Shown here piece by piece: positions 48,556-57,188 of a stretch of 64,000 nt of DNA. Under the pieces are notes generated by a model. That model was not told the origin of the DNA. It searched no databases and saw only the letters and a list, made by a program, of their open reading frames with translations. Where the stretch lies: positions 62,001 through 126,000 of the forward strand of contig NZ_JAERQN010000009.1 in NCBI RefSeq assembly GCF_016805305.1, given 5' to 3'. Position 1 is the first letter of the stretch, and each line of letters starts with the position of its first letter. This DNA comes from Falsiroseomonas ponticola. GTDB taxonomy: Bacteria > Pseudomonadota > Alphaproteobacteria > Acetobacterales > Acetobacteraceae. The position numbers were made by a program, and so were the translations under genes.

Positions 48556-49514
48556 TGCGCCTTCTCTTCCTGGGCAGGGCGGCCGCGCTGGCGCTGCTGC
48601 TCTCGGTATCGCTCTGCCCCGGCGCGCGGGCGGCGGACAGGGTCCGCCTGGCCGTGCTGCCCTTCCTGTCGCAGGCGCCGATCTTCATCGCGCTGGAGGA
48701 AGGCCATTTCGCGCGGGAGGGGATCGAGATCGACCGCGTCTCCCTGCAATCCAGCTACCTGGCCATCCCCGGGCTGATGGCGGGCGAGCTGGATGCGGCG
48801 ATCCCGCAGGCCAGCGCCGGCCTGTTCAACGCCATCGCGCGCGGCGGCGCCGCCCGCTACGTCGCGCCCGGCGTCGTGCTGGGCGCGGGCGGCTGTTCCT
48901 ACGCGGCCTTCTATGGCCGGGGGGCGACGCTGGCGGCGATGGCGGATGGCAGCGCGCGGCAGCTCAGCGTCGCCGCCGATGCGCTGGCCTTCGAAGGCTT
49001 CCTGGTGGACCTGATGCGCGCCTGGCCCGGCGCCGGCCGGCTGAGCTTCCTCCACCGCGAGATGCCCGTGCAGGCGCAGCAGGCGGCGCTCGCCTCCGGC
49101 GCGCTCGACCTCGCCTTCACCTCGGAACCCTGGCTGACGCGCTTCGACGATGCGCGGCTCGGCCGGGTGTTCGCGGGCGCGGAGGAATTGCTGCCGGAGG
49201 CGCAATACACCGGCCTGATGCTGTCCCGCCGCCTGCTGGAGGAGCGGCCTGACCTGGGCCAGCGCTTCACCCGCGCCTTCGCCGCCGCCGTGCGCCAGTA
49301 CAACGAAGGCAAGACGGCGCGGAACCTCGACATCGTCGCGCGCGGCACCCGCCTGCCGGCGGACCAGCTCCTGCGCGCCTGCTGGCCCTTCATCCCCGCC
49401 GATGGCGTCGTCCGCACCGAGGGGCTGATGCGGTTCCAGGCCTGGCTGCATGCGAAGCGCGCCATCGACCGCATCCTGCCGGCCTCCGACCTCGTGGCGG
49501 CGCCGCGGCCATGA
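48552..49514 (+). CDS. NitT/TauT-type (SsuA/NMT1-like) periplasmic binding protein
   Basis: 320 residues. Signal peptide (MMRLLFLGRAAALALLLSVSLCPGARA), then the NMT1-like opening VRLAVLPFLSQAPIFIALEEGHFAREGIEIDRV (two adjoining blocks), MAGELDAAIPQASAGLFNAIARG and LASGALDLAFTSEPW. The ligands of this family include sulfonates, nitrate, pyrimidines and aromatic acids. Its gene overlaps both the permease gene and the second A-T gene, which strongly suggests the imported compound is a substrate or precursor for the pathway encoded here. Confidence 0.85.
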   Translation: MMRLLFLGRAAALALLLSVSLCPGARAADRVRLAVLPFLSQAPIFIALEEGHFAREGIEIDRVSLQSSYLAIPGLMAGELDAAIPQASAGLFNAIARGGAARYVAPGVVLGAGGCSYAAFYGRGATLAAMADGSARQLSVAADALAFEGFLVDLMRAWPGAGRLSFLHREMPVQAQQAALASGALDLAFTSEPWLTRFDDARLGRVFAGAEELLPEAQYTGLMLSRRLLEERPDLGQRFTRAFAAAVRQYNEGKTARNLDIVARGTRLPADQLLRACWPFIPADGVVRTEGLMRFQAWLHAKRAIDRILPASDLVAAPRP

Positions 49515-51289
49515 TCGCCTTCGGCCGAGAGGAGATCGAAGGGAGCGTCGGCGCGCGCTTCCGCCGCGTGGTGGCCGCGCAGCCGGAGGCGCGGGCCATC
49601 GGCGACGGGGCGGAGGGGATCACCTATGCGCAGCTCGATGCCCGCAGCGATGCCTATGCCGCGGGGCTCGCCGGGCTGCCGGGGGACGGCGCGGTGGCGC
49701 TGGTCTTCCCGCATGGGATGGAGGCCGTGGTCGCCCTGTTCGGCGCGCTGAAGGCCGGCGTGCCCGCGATGGTGGTGGACCCCCTGGCGCCGCCGGACGG
49801 CACCGGCGCCCTGCTGGCGACCGCCGCGCTGGTGGTGACGGAACCATCCTGCGCCGCCTGGTGCGAGGCCCGCGCGGCCGGGGTTCCCATCCATGCCGGC
49901 CCGCCGCCGGTGGTGGCGCCGCCGCGCCCCCCGCCCGGGCCCGGCAGCCCCGGCGTGATCTTCCACACCTCGGCCTCGACCGGCGCCGCCAAGGGCGTGG
50001 TGCGCAGCCACCGGACGCTGCTGCGGCATGCCTGGTTCCTGCCGGACCGCCACGGCTACGGGCCGGGGGAGCGCGTCTCCCACCTCTCCTCCTTCGCCTA
50101 TGCGGGATCGGTGCCGGTGATCTTCGGCGGGCTGCTGAGCGGCGCCACGATCGAGGTCTTCGACATCCGCCACCGCAACGCCGCCGACTTCACGGCCTGG
50201 GCCTGCGAACGGGACATCACGCTGCTGCAGGTCACGCCGACCCTGCTGCGGGAGGTGGTGGAGATCCTCGGCCGCACCCGCCACCCCTGGCAGCCGCGCC
50301 GCGTCACCGTCGGCGGTGAGGCCCTGCGCGCCAGCGACCTCCACGCGATGCGGGGGCAGCTCGGCTGGCAATGCCCCGTGGTGAACCGGCTGGCGAGCAG
50401 CGAGGCCGGGATCATCGCGGAATGGGAGGTCGATGCGGCGCGCATAGGGCCGGATGGCGGCGTGCCGGTCGGGTGGCCGGTGGAGGACCGCATCATCCGC
50501 ATCCTGGACGAGGACGGCACGCCGCTGCCACCGCGCACGCCGGGCGAGATCGTCATCGGCGGCGAATGCCTCTCCCCCGGCTACTGGCGGATGCCGGCGG
50601 AGACGGCCGCGCGCTTCCGGCCAGACCCCGATCGGCCGGGCGGCGTGCTGCTGTTCAGCGGCGACCTCGGCCGGATGGATGAGGACGGGCTGCTGGAGCA
50701 TCTCGGCCGCACCGACCAGATGGTGAAGATCCGGGGCTACCGCGTCGAACTCGGCCAGGTGGAGGCCGCGCTGCGCAAGGTGCCCGGCGTGGCCGATGCG
50801 GTGGTGCTGCGCATCCCGACGCGCGTCGGCACCGACCGCCTGCTGGGCTATGTCCGCCCCGCGCCGGGCCTGGTGCTGGATGGAATGGCGGTGCGCGCGG
50901 CGGCGGGACGCTTCCTGGCCGACTACATGCTGCCCTGGCGCATCCTGGTGCTGGACCACTTCCCCCTGACCGCCGGCGGCAAGATCGCGCGCCAGGCGCT
51001 GCCCTTGCCGGACACCTCCCGCCCCGCTGGGCTGCCGCCCTTCGTGCCCCCGCGGACGGGGACGGAGCGGCTGCTGGCCGGCATCTGGTCGCAGCTGTTC
51101 GAGATCGACGAGATCGGCCGCGACGACAACTTCATCGATCTCGGCGGCGATTCGCTCGATGTGCTGCACGTGACCGGCGAGCTCTACGCGGCGATGACGC
51201 TCTACCTGAATGATGGCGAGCTTCTGGAGACGCCGACGCTGTCCGCCATGGCGGAAGCCGTCGATCGCGCCCGCGCGCAGGATTCCTGA
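49511..51289 (+). CDS. stand-alone NRPS-type adenylation-carrier (A-T) protein, second copy
   Basis: 592 residues, paralogous to the product at 43775. The A3 loop is HTSASTGAAKGVV; later cores are FSGDLGRMDEDGLLEHLGRTDQMVKIRGYR (as two blocks) and LTAGGKIARQALP with the A10 Lys. The carrier domain ends DDNFIDLGGDSLDV, phosphopantetheine Ser548. At the position of GrsA Asp235 this copy has Ala (SSFAYAGSVP), again arguing against an ordinary alpha-amino acid. The two copies differ in their likely pocket residues, so each probably activates a different acid. It overlaps the binding-protein gene and is four bases from the methyltransferase start. Confidence 0.85.
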   Translation: MIAFGREEIEGSVGARFRRVVAAQPEARAIGDGAEGITYAQLDARSDAYAAGLAGLPGDGAVALVFPHGMEAVVALFGALKAGVPAMVVDPLAPPDGTGALLATAALVVTEPSCAAWCEARAAGVPIHAGPPPVVAPPRPPPGPGSPGVIFHTSASTGAAKGVVRSHRTLLRHAWFLPDRHGYGPGERVSHLSSFAYAGSVPVIFGGLLSGATIEVFDIRHRNAADFTAWACERDITLLQVTPTLLREVVEILGRTRHPWQPRRVTVGGEALRASDLHAMRGQLGWQCPVVNRLASSEAGIIAEWEVDAARIGPDGGVPVGWPVEDRIIRILDEDGTPLPPRTPGEIVIGGECLSPGYWRMPAETAARFRPDPDRPGGVLLFSGDLGRMDEDGLLEHLGRTDQMVKIRGYRVELGQVEAALRKVPGVADAVVLRIPTRVGTDRLLGYVRPAPGLVLDGMAVRAAAGRFLADYMLPWRILVLDHFPLTAGGKIARQALPLPDTSRPAGLPPFVPPRTGTERLLAGIWSQLFEIDEIGRDDNFIDLGGDSLDVLHVTGELYAAMTLYLNDGELLETPTLSAMAEAVDRARAQDS

Positions 51290-51292
51290 GCC

Positions 51293-52078
51293 ATGGCCTA
51301 TCAGCTTGCCACGGACGCGCCGGAGATGACGCGCCTCGCCACCCAGGCCAGCGCCCTGGCGCCGGATGCGGCGATCCTGTTCGACCGCATCGGCGTCGGC
51401 CCGGGGTGGTCCTGCCTCGACCTCGGCTGCGGCCTGGGCGAGGTGACGCGCCTGCTGGCGAAACGCGTGGGGCCCGCGGGCCGTGTCTGCGGGCTGGACC
51501 TGGAACCGCGCTTCCTGCGCCACGCGGAAGCCATGGCGCCGCCCGCCACCAGCTACCTTCAGGCGGATGCGCTGCGCAGCGGCCTGCCGGCGGACAGCTT
51601 CGACCTGGTGCATGGCCGGCTGCTGACCGGCGCGGCCTCCTCGCCCGAGGCGCTGCTGGCCGAGGCGCTGCGCCTGGCCAGGCCGGGCGGCCATGTGGCG
51701 CTGCAGGAAAGCGATCCCGGCTTCACCGCCTGCTATCCCGGGCATCCCGCGCATATGCGGCTCAAGGCCCTGCTCGGGCGCGGCCTGAACGAAAGCGGCC
51801 ATGGCGCTTTCGCCCGGCGCCTGTTCGGCATCTTCCGCGATGCCGGGCTGCGGGAGGTCGGCTTCCGCCCCTTCGTGGTGGGCTGCCAGGCGGATGAGCC
51901 GATGGCGCATTGGCTGCCGGATACGGTGCAATCCCTGCGCGGCACCATCCTGCGCGCCGGCTGGACCACGGCGGAGGCGCTGGACGCCACCCTGGCCGAA
52001 TGCCGCGCCCATCTCGCGGATCCCGGCACCACGCAGATCCTCTACGTGATGGTGCAGGTCTGGGGGCGGAAGCCGTAG
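51293..52078 (+). CDS. class I SAM-dependent methyltransferase in the A-T cluster
   Basis: 261 residues. Motif I is CLDLGCGLGEVTRLLAKRV (residues about 40-58), followed by VCGLDLEPRFL, YLQADALRSGLPADSFDLVHGR and LARPGGHVALQESDP. This resembles UbiE/small-molecule methyltransferases. Its start is four bases after the A-T stop and its stop adjoins the start of the large fusion gene, so it belongs to the cluster. Tailoring of the carrier-bound acid or of the glycan is inferred; the substrate is not known. Confidence 0.82.
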   Translation: MAYQLATDAPEMTRLATQASALAPDAAILFDRIGVGPGWSCLDLGCGLGEVTRLLAKRVGPAGRVCGLDLEPRFLRHAEAMAPPATSYLQADALRSGLPADSFDLVHGRLLTGAASSPEALLAEALRLARPGGHVALQESDPGFTACYPGHPAHMRLKALLGRGLNESGHGAFARRLFGIFRDAGLREVGFRPFVVGCQADEPMAHWLPDTVQSLRGTILRAGWTTAEALDATLAECRAHLADPGTTQILYVMVQVWGRKP

Positions 52079-55000
52079 ATGCTGGCCGTGGAAGACCTGG
52101 CCGTGCCCGCCGGCGCGGCCGCGATGCCCGCCAGCGCGCAGGACGCGCAGGCGCAGGCCCAGGCGCTGACCCAGCGGCGGGACTGGGCCGCCGCCGCCGT
52201 GGCATGGCGCGCGGCGATCGCGCAATTCCCCCGCCACGCCCGGGCGCTGTGGTGGCACCGCCTCAGCCACGCCCTGCGGGAAAGCGGCGACCTGGATGGC
52301 GCGGCCGCGGCCGCGGTGACGGGCAGGGAGGCCTGGCCCGGCCAGCCATCGGGCTGGCAGGCCTGCGCGGAGGTGGCGGCCGCCCGGGAGGATTGGGCGG
52401 CCGCCGCCAGCGGCTGGCAGGCCTGCATCGACCGCTTCCCGGCGCAGGCCCCGCTCGGATGGTATGTCGGCCTCGGCACCGCGCTGCAGAAGGGCGGCCG
52501 CGTCGCGGATGGCATCGCGCTGATCGAGGCGGCGCGGGACCGCTGGCCCGACGATCCGCGGGCCTGGTACGAGCTGGCGAAGGCCGTCGCCGCCGCGCAT
52601 GGCTGGCGCCGCGCCGCCCGCATCTGGCAGGCCGGCCTGGCGCGCCCCGCGGTGGCCGCCGCCACCGTCTATCTGCCCTATGCCATCGACGCGATGCTGC
52701 GCGCCGGCATGGCCGCGGATGCGGGGCGCTGGGCGGAGGCGCTGTGCGACCTGTCGCCGCGGGACGTCAGCGCGCTGCGCTGGCGGGTCAATGTCCTCGA
52801 TGCCGCCGGCGATGCCCGCGGCGTGGTCGATGCGCTGCGCGCGCTGGCCGGGCTCGACGGCTTCCGCCGCATCTTCCCCATGGCGCATCTGGCGAAGCTG
52901 CTGATCCGCGCCGCGCTGCCCATGCAGGAAGCGGTCCCGCTGCTGGAAGCCTGGGCGGGCAGGGAGGGCGCGCGCCAGGCGCTGGAGGCGCTGTCGGGCG
53001 GCGCCGCGGGCAATCCGGAGGATGTGCTGGCCGCCGCCGGCACCGGCACGCCGCCCGCGCCCGCCCTGCGCGGCGCCTGGGGCGGGGAGTGCCGCCGCCG
53101 GCTGCGCGACTTCCTGCGCGACCGCCGCTACCGCCTGTTCGAGGCGCTGGCAGCCGCCGTGGTGGCGCATGGCCGGCCGCGCGACCTCCGGCGCCTGCTG
53201 GCCATCGCGGAGGCGCGCTTCCCGCGCTCCGCGCTCCGCCACCAGTTGGCGCGCGCCCTGAAGCTGGTGGTCACCCCGGCCGAGGATCCGGAGGAGGCCT
53301 TCGCCTCCAACTGGCGCCGCGCGCAGGCGGGCCCCGCCATGTCGATCGCGCCGCAACTCGCCGCGCTGCGCTTCCGGCGCCTGGTCTGCGTCGTCGTGGT
53401 GCGCGACGAGGATGAGGTGCTGCGGCATTTCATCGAGCATCACCGCGCGCTGGGCGTCACCGCCTTCATCATCATCGACAACCGCTCCGCCGAGCATCCC
53501 GCCGCCGTGCTGGCCGGGATCGAGGGCGTGGAGCTGACCTTCGTCAGCGCGCCGCAATCCTTCGTCGCCGCCAGGCACGGCATGATGTGGATCAACGATG
53601 TGCTGGAAGCGCGGCTCTGCGACTGGCTGCTCTTCCTCGATGCCGATGAGCTGCTGACCTATCCGGGGGCGGACCGCCTGCCGCTGCCCGCGCTGCTCGA
53701 CCACCTCGACCAGCGCGGGGAGACGGCGATGCTCGGCACGATGGTGGATGTGTATGACCGCGGCATCGTCCGCGGCGGCATGCCCTCGGCCGGCATGGCG
53801 GAGCAGCAGCTGTTCCATGCCAGCCGCCTCGTCCAGGGCAGCCTCGTCGCGCCCTGGTGCCACATCGCCGGCGGGCTCCGCGCGCTCAGCCGGCACACGA
53901 CGATGATGCACAAGCTGCCGCTGGTGAAGGCGGGCGCGGGCATCCGCTACGTCAGCAACCACCACGCCACCAGCTGCGTGGTCGCGGCGACCAGCGCGGT
54001 GCTGGTGCATGTGAAGATCATGCGGGACCGGGACCTGCTGGCGCAGCCTGCGGACCGCCTGCTGGCCCATCCGCGCGTGCGCGACCGCCGGGCGGAATGC
54101 ATGGCGCGCCACCTGGCCTTCCGGCGCATGGATCGCCGCGGCCTTGCCGATGATCCCTTCCATGTGCCGCTGACGGAAGACCGGCTGCTGCGGCTGGGCT
54201 TCATGGCCGCCGATGCCGCCTGGCGGGCCGCCATCGGGCGCCCCATGGCGCGGGACCGCAGCGTGGCCGCGGAGGCCGTGTACCGCGCCCTGGCCGCCAG
54301 CGGGCAGCCGGCGCTGGCGGAGTGCATGGCCGACATGCCGCTGCGCACCCTGCTGCCGGCGCTGCGCCACCTGGCGGCGGAGGGCGCGCGGGATGCGCTG
54401 CGGCACCTCCTCAACGCCCATCTGCCGCGGATCGGCCGGCCGGAGGTCGCCCGCGCGGTCCTGCTCTACGTCGCGGTGCTGCTCGGCCGGGCCGGCGCCG
54501 CGCGGCGCCTCCACGCCGCCACCGGCCGCGCCATGCGCGCCGCCGGCGAGGAGGCCTGCGGCGCGGGCCTGGCCGCCGTCGCGCAGGCCCTGTCGCGGGA
54601 GGATGCGGCCCTGGCGCTGCGGCTCGTGGAGGCGGCGAGGGATCTGCTGGGCGAGCAGCGGGACCTCACCGCCGCCTGGCTGCAGGCGCTGGTGGTGAAC
54701 CGGCGCTGGCCCGTCCTGCGGGCCGCCATGGCGGGAAGGCCGCTCAGCCTGCGCGACGGCACGCTGCTGCCCTGCCTGCACCTGATGGACGCGCAGCGGG
54801 ACTGGGCGACCTACCGCCAGGCGCTGGAGGCCGTGCTGGCGGGGGAGGCGCCGCAGGGCAGCCGCATCCTCCTCCACCGCATCGCCCATTGCCCGGACCC
54901 GGAGGCAAGGCAGGCGCTGCGCCACCGGATGGCGGAGACGCTCCGCCCGCGCGCCGAGGGCCTGGAGGGCGTCCCGGCCTCGGTCTTCCTCGCCCTGCTG

Positions 55001-55717
55001 CATCTCCTCGGCCGCGATCGGGAATGGCGGGATGCGCATGGCCTGCTGCAGGGGCGCCTGCCGGCGGAGGACCGGCTGTACTGGGGCCGCGTGCTCGCGA
55101 TGCGCGACGGCGGCGCGCCCTGCAACCGCGCCTGGGCGCTCGGCCTGTCCAAGACCGGCACGACGAGCCTGCACGAATACTGCCGGCGGCTCGGCCTGCT
55201 GTCCGCGCACTGGATCAACCCGTTCCTCGGCACGCTGATCGACCGGGCGGATGCGGATGTCTTCGACGTCGTCTCCGACACCCCGGTGGTGCAGCTGGCG
55301 CGGCAGGGCGGACCGCCGGCCGGGCGCCTGCTGATCGCCACGACGCGCGGCTACGAGGCCTGGGCGCGATCCTACCTCGCCCATTTCAGCGAGAACTTCG
55401 CCATCGACGCCGCGGATTTCGACACGCTGTGCCGCGTCTTCGATGGCGGCGGGCCGTTCCGCTTCGGCGCGCCGTGGCGGGCGATCCACCAGGAGCTGTA
55501 TTTCCGCTTCGGATCGCTGCGCGAAGCCTTCGAGCACCACGAAGCCTGGACCGCCGGGCTTGCCCGCCAGGGCCTGCCCTTGCTGCACCTGCCGATCGAG
55601 GCGGAGGGCAAGGCGCGCCTCGTCTCGGATTTCCTCGGGCTGGGCGTGGCCGCGGGCGGCTATCCGCACGCGAATCGCGGCCGCGCCCCGGGCCGCGGCG
55701 GCCAGGGCCCGCGCTGA
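52079..55717 (+). CDS. TPR-glycosyltransferase-sulfotransferase fusion
   Basis: 1212 residues. Residues about 20-420 are TPR-like helical pairs (WAAAAVAWRAAIAQFP, WAAAASGWQACIDRFP). About 430-660 is a Glyco_tranf_2_4/GT92-like domain opening VVVVRDEDEVLRHFIEHH, with IIIDNRSAE and the metal motif LFLDADELL (near 517-525). A second helical region spans about 700-1000. From about 1020 a sulfotransferase-type domain begins with the PAPS loop GLSKTGTTSLHEYCRRLGLL, then LIATTRGYEAWARSYL, the 3'-phosphate-binding Arg/Ser region. Sugar transfer and sulfation by one polypeptide, scaffolded by TPRs, is the inferred role. It ends the cluster. Confidence 0.8.
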   Translation: MLAVEDLAVPAGAAAMPASAQDAQAQAQALTQRRDWAAAAVAWRAAIAQFPRHARALWWHRLSHALRESGDLDGAAAAAVTGREAWPGQPSGWQACAEVAAAREDWAAAASGWQACIDRFPAQAPLGWYVGLGTALQKGGRVADGIALIEAARDRWPDDPRAWYELAKAVAAAHGWRRAARIWQAGLARPAVAAATVYLPYAIDAMLRAGMAADAGRWAEALCDLSPRDVSALRWRVNVLDAAGDARGVVDALRALAGLDGFRRIFPMAHLAKLLIRAALPMQEAVPLLEAWAGREGARQALEALSGGAAGNPEDVLAAAGTGTPPAPALRGAWGGECRRRLRDFLRDRRYRLFEALAAAVVAHGRPRDLRRLLAIAEARFPRSALRHQLARALKLVVTPAEDPEEAFASNWRRAQAGPAMSIAPQLAALRFRRLVCVVVVRDEDEVLRHFIEHHRALGVTAFIIIDNRSAEHPAAVLAGIEGVELTFVSAPQSFVAARHGMMWINDVLEARLCDWLLFLDADELLTYPGADRLPLPALLDHLDQRGETAMLGTMVDVYDRGIVRGGMPSAGMAEQQLFHASRLVQGSLVAPWCHIAGGLRALSRHTTMMHKLPLVKAGAGIRYVSNHHATSCVVAATSAVLVHVKIMRDRDLLAQPADRLLAHPRVRDRRAECMARHLAFRRMDRRGLADDPFHVPLTEDRLLRLGFMAADAAWRAAIGRPMARDRSVAAEAVYRALAASGQPALAECMADMPLRTLLPALRHLAAEGARDALRHLLNAHLPRIGRPEVARAVLLYVAVLLGRAGAARRLHAATGRAMRAAGEEACGAGLAAVAQALSREDAALALRLVEAARDLLGEQRDLTAAWLQALVVNRRWPVLRAAMAGRPLSLRDGTLLPCLHLMDAQRDWATYRQALEAVLAGEAPQGSRILLHRIAHCPDPEARQALRHRMAETLRPRAEGLEGVPASVFLALLHLLGRDREWRDAHGLLQGRLPAEDRLYWGRVLAMRDGGAPCNRAWALGLSKTGTTSLHEYCRRLGLLSAHWINPFLGTLIDRADADVFDVVSDTPVVQLARQGGPPAGRLLIATTRGYEAWARSYLAHFSENFAIDAADFDTLCRVFDGGGPFRFGAPWRAIHQELYFRFGSLREAFEHHEAWTAGLARQGLPLLHLPIEAEGKARLVSDFLGLGVAAGGYPHANRGRAPGRGGQGPR

Positions 55718-55751
55718 TCCGGCCGCGGCCCAGGCGGGGCGACGCCCTCCC

Positions 55752-57179
55752 TCAGCCGTCCCGGCGCAGCGCGGTCGGATAGAGGCGCCCGCCGGGCTCT
55801 GCCCGCATCGCCTCCAGCACGAAGCCCCGCGGCAGGCGCACCGTCTCCCGCAGCGGGGGCGTGTCCGCCGCGGCATCCCAGGCGCCGGCCAGCGGGCGGC
55901 CCTCCACGCCATCCTGCGCCAGGCCCAGCAGGTACAGGATGGTGGGCACGATGTCGGTCAGGTCCGCCGGCATCGTCGCCACGGCGCCCGGCCGGAAGGG
56001 CCCGCCTTCCATCACCAGCACCGTCGCCAGCTCCGCCCGGTGCAGCCCGCCATGCATGCCGCCGCCATCCGGCACGTCCGGCGCGTCGAAGGGCGCGAAG
56101 CCGGGCAGGCCCCATTCATCCGGCGCCTCGCTGCCCGCGAAGGTCACCACCAGGTCGGCGCTGCGGCGATGCGAGCTGCCGAGCAGCGAGAGCGGCGCGG
56201 CCTGGCCGTCCGGCAGGATGGCGGGATCGCGCGCCAGCAGCGGCCCGGCCCAGGGCTGCGCCGCCAGGAAGGCCGCGACCTGCGGCGCCAGCGCGGGATC
56301 GCGGAACCAGAGCCCCGGCGCCGCCGCCGGCGCCACGGCGATATCGATGCCATCGCCGAGCCCCGTGCCCGCGCGGAAGCCGTCGCGGACCAGCTCCTCC
56401 CGCAGCGAGAGCTTGCCCCGGCCCGTCACATGCCCGTGGTCGGAGAGCACGATGATGGCGATCTCCTCCGCATCCGGCTGCGCATCCCGCCAGGCGACGA
56501 TGTCGCCCAGCACGGCATCGGCCGCGCGCAGGCCCGCCTGCGCCTCCGGCGAGAGCAGCCCGCCCCAGTGGAAGGCGATGTCGGGCTCCGACAGCCAGAC
56601 CAGCGTCACATCGGGCTGGCGTTCCGGCAGCACCACCTCCAGCAGCACCTGCGCGGCATGGCGCAGCCGCGCCAGGTTCGGCACCGCATGCGGCGGCGTG
56701 GGGCCGAGGCGGTCGCGCACCAGCCGCGCCGTCTCCCCTTCCTCATCCTCGACATTCCAGCGGAAGCTGCCGAGGCGTTCCGCCGCCGGGTGCAGCAGCC
56801 GCGCCGCCCCCGCCGTGCCGGCGCTGACAAGCGCGAAGCTGAGGCCCTTCTCCGCCAGGCGCTCGCCCAGGCTCGGCCGTTCCAGCGGGCTCTCCCGCCC
56901 CTGCGCCATGGCGAGCACATCGGCGACGAGCTTGGTGCGCAGCAGCCGGTCCGGCGCCACCGCGGCATCGAAGAGCGTGTTGGCCACCATGCCGTGCCCG
57001 CCCGGCCGGCAGCCCGTGATGAGGGAGGGGGTGGCGACCCGCGTCTCGCTCGGGAAGACGCTGCGCGCATTGGCGAAGCGCGTGCCCGAAGCGGCCAGCG
57101 CCGCCAGGTGCGGCGTGGCGGCGGGCGAGACCATGTCGGGCCGCAGCCCGTCCAGCGCCACCAGGATGAAGCGTGTCAT
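55752..57179 (-). CDS. type I phosphodiesterase/nucleotide pyrophosphatase family protein
   Basis: 475 residues of the alkaline phosphatase superfamily. Metal ligands and the nucleophile are visible: VALDGLRPD (first Asp), VFPSETRVATPSLITG where Thr46 is the probable nucleophile, SEPDIAFHWGG (Asp, His), VLSDHGH and GGMHGGLH. The Asn three residues after the Thr in classical NPP enzymes is Ala here. No signal peptide is seen. NPP-type enzymes hydrolyse phosphodiesters or pyrophosphates. It lies ten bases after the first (distal) gene of the Dpp-type operon on the same strand, so it may be co-transcribed and act on an imported phosphodiester. Confidence 0.8.
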   Translation of the reverse strand: MTRFILVALDGLRPDMVSPAATPHLAALAASGTRFANARSVFPSETRVATPSLITGCRPGGHGMVANTLFDAAVAPDRLLRTKLVADVLAMAQGRESPLERPSLGERLAEKGLSFALVSAGTAGAARLLHPAAERLGSFRWNVEDEEGETARLVRDRLGPTPPHAVPNLARLRHAAQVLLEVVLPERQPDVTLVWLSEPDIAFHWGGLLSPEAQAGLRAADAVLGDIVAWRDAQPDAEEIAIIVLSDHGHVTGRGKLSLREELVRDGFRAGTGLGDGIDIAVAPAAAPGLWFRDPALAPQVAAFLAAQPWAGPLLARDPAILPDGQAAPLSLLGSSHRRSADLVVTFAGSEAPDEWGLPGFAPFDAPDVPDGGGMHGGLHRAELATVLVMEGGPFRPGAVATMPADLTDIVPTILYLLGLAQDGVEGRPLAGAWDAAADTPPLRETVRLPRGFVLEAMRAEPGGRLYPTALRRDG

Positions 57180-57188
57180 GCGCAGGGC

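Noticed and set aside
48911..55912. A very long minus-strand open frame (over 2300 codons) antisense to the A-T/TPR cluster
   Set aside because: It mirrors the codon structure of the plus-strand genes in GC-rich DNA, is Arg/Gly/His/Ala-rich without any domain, and crosses several clear genes.
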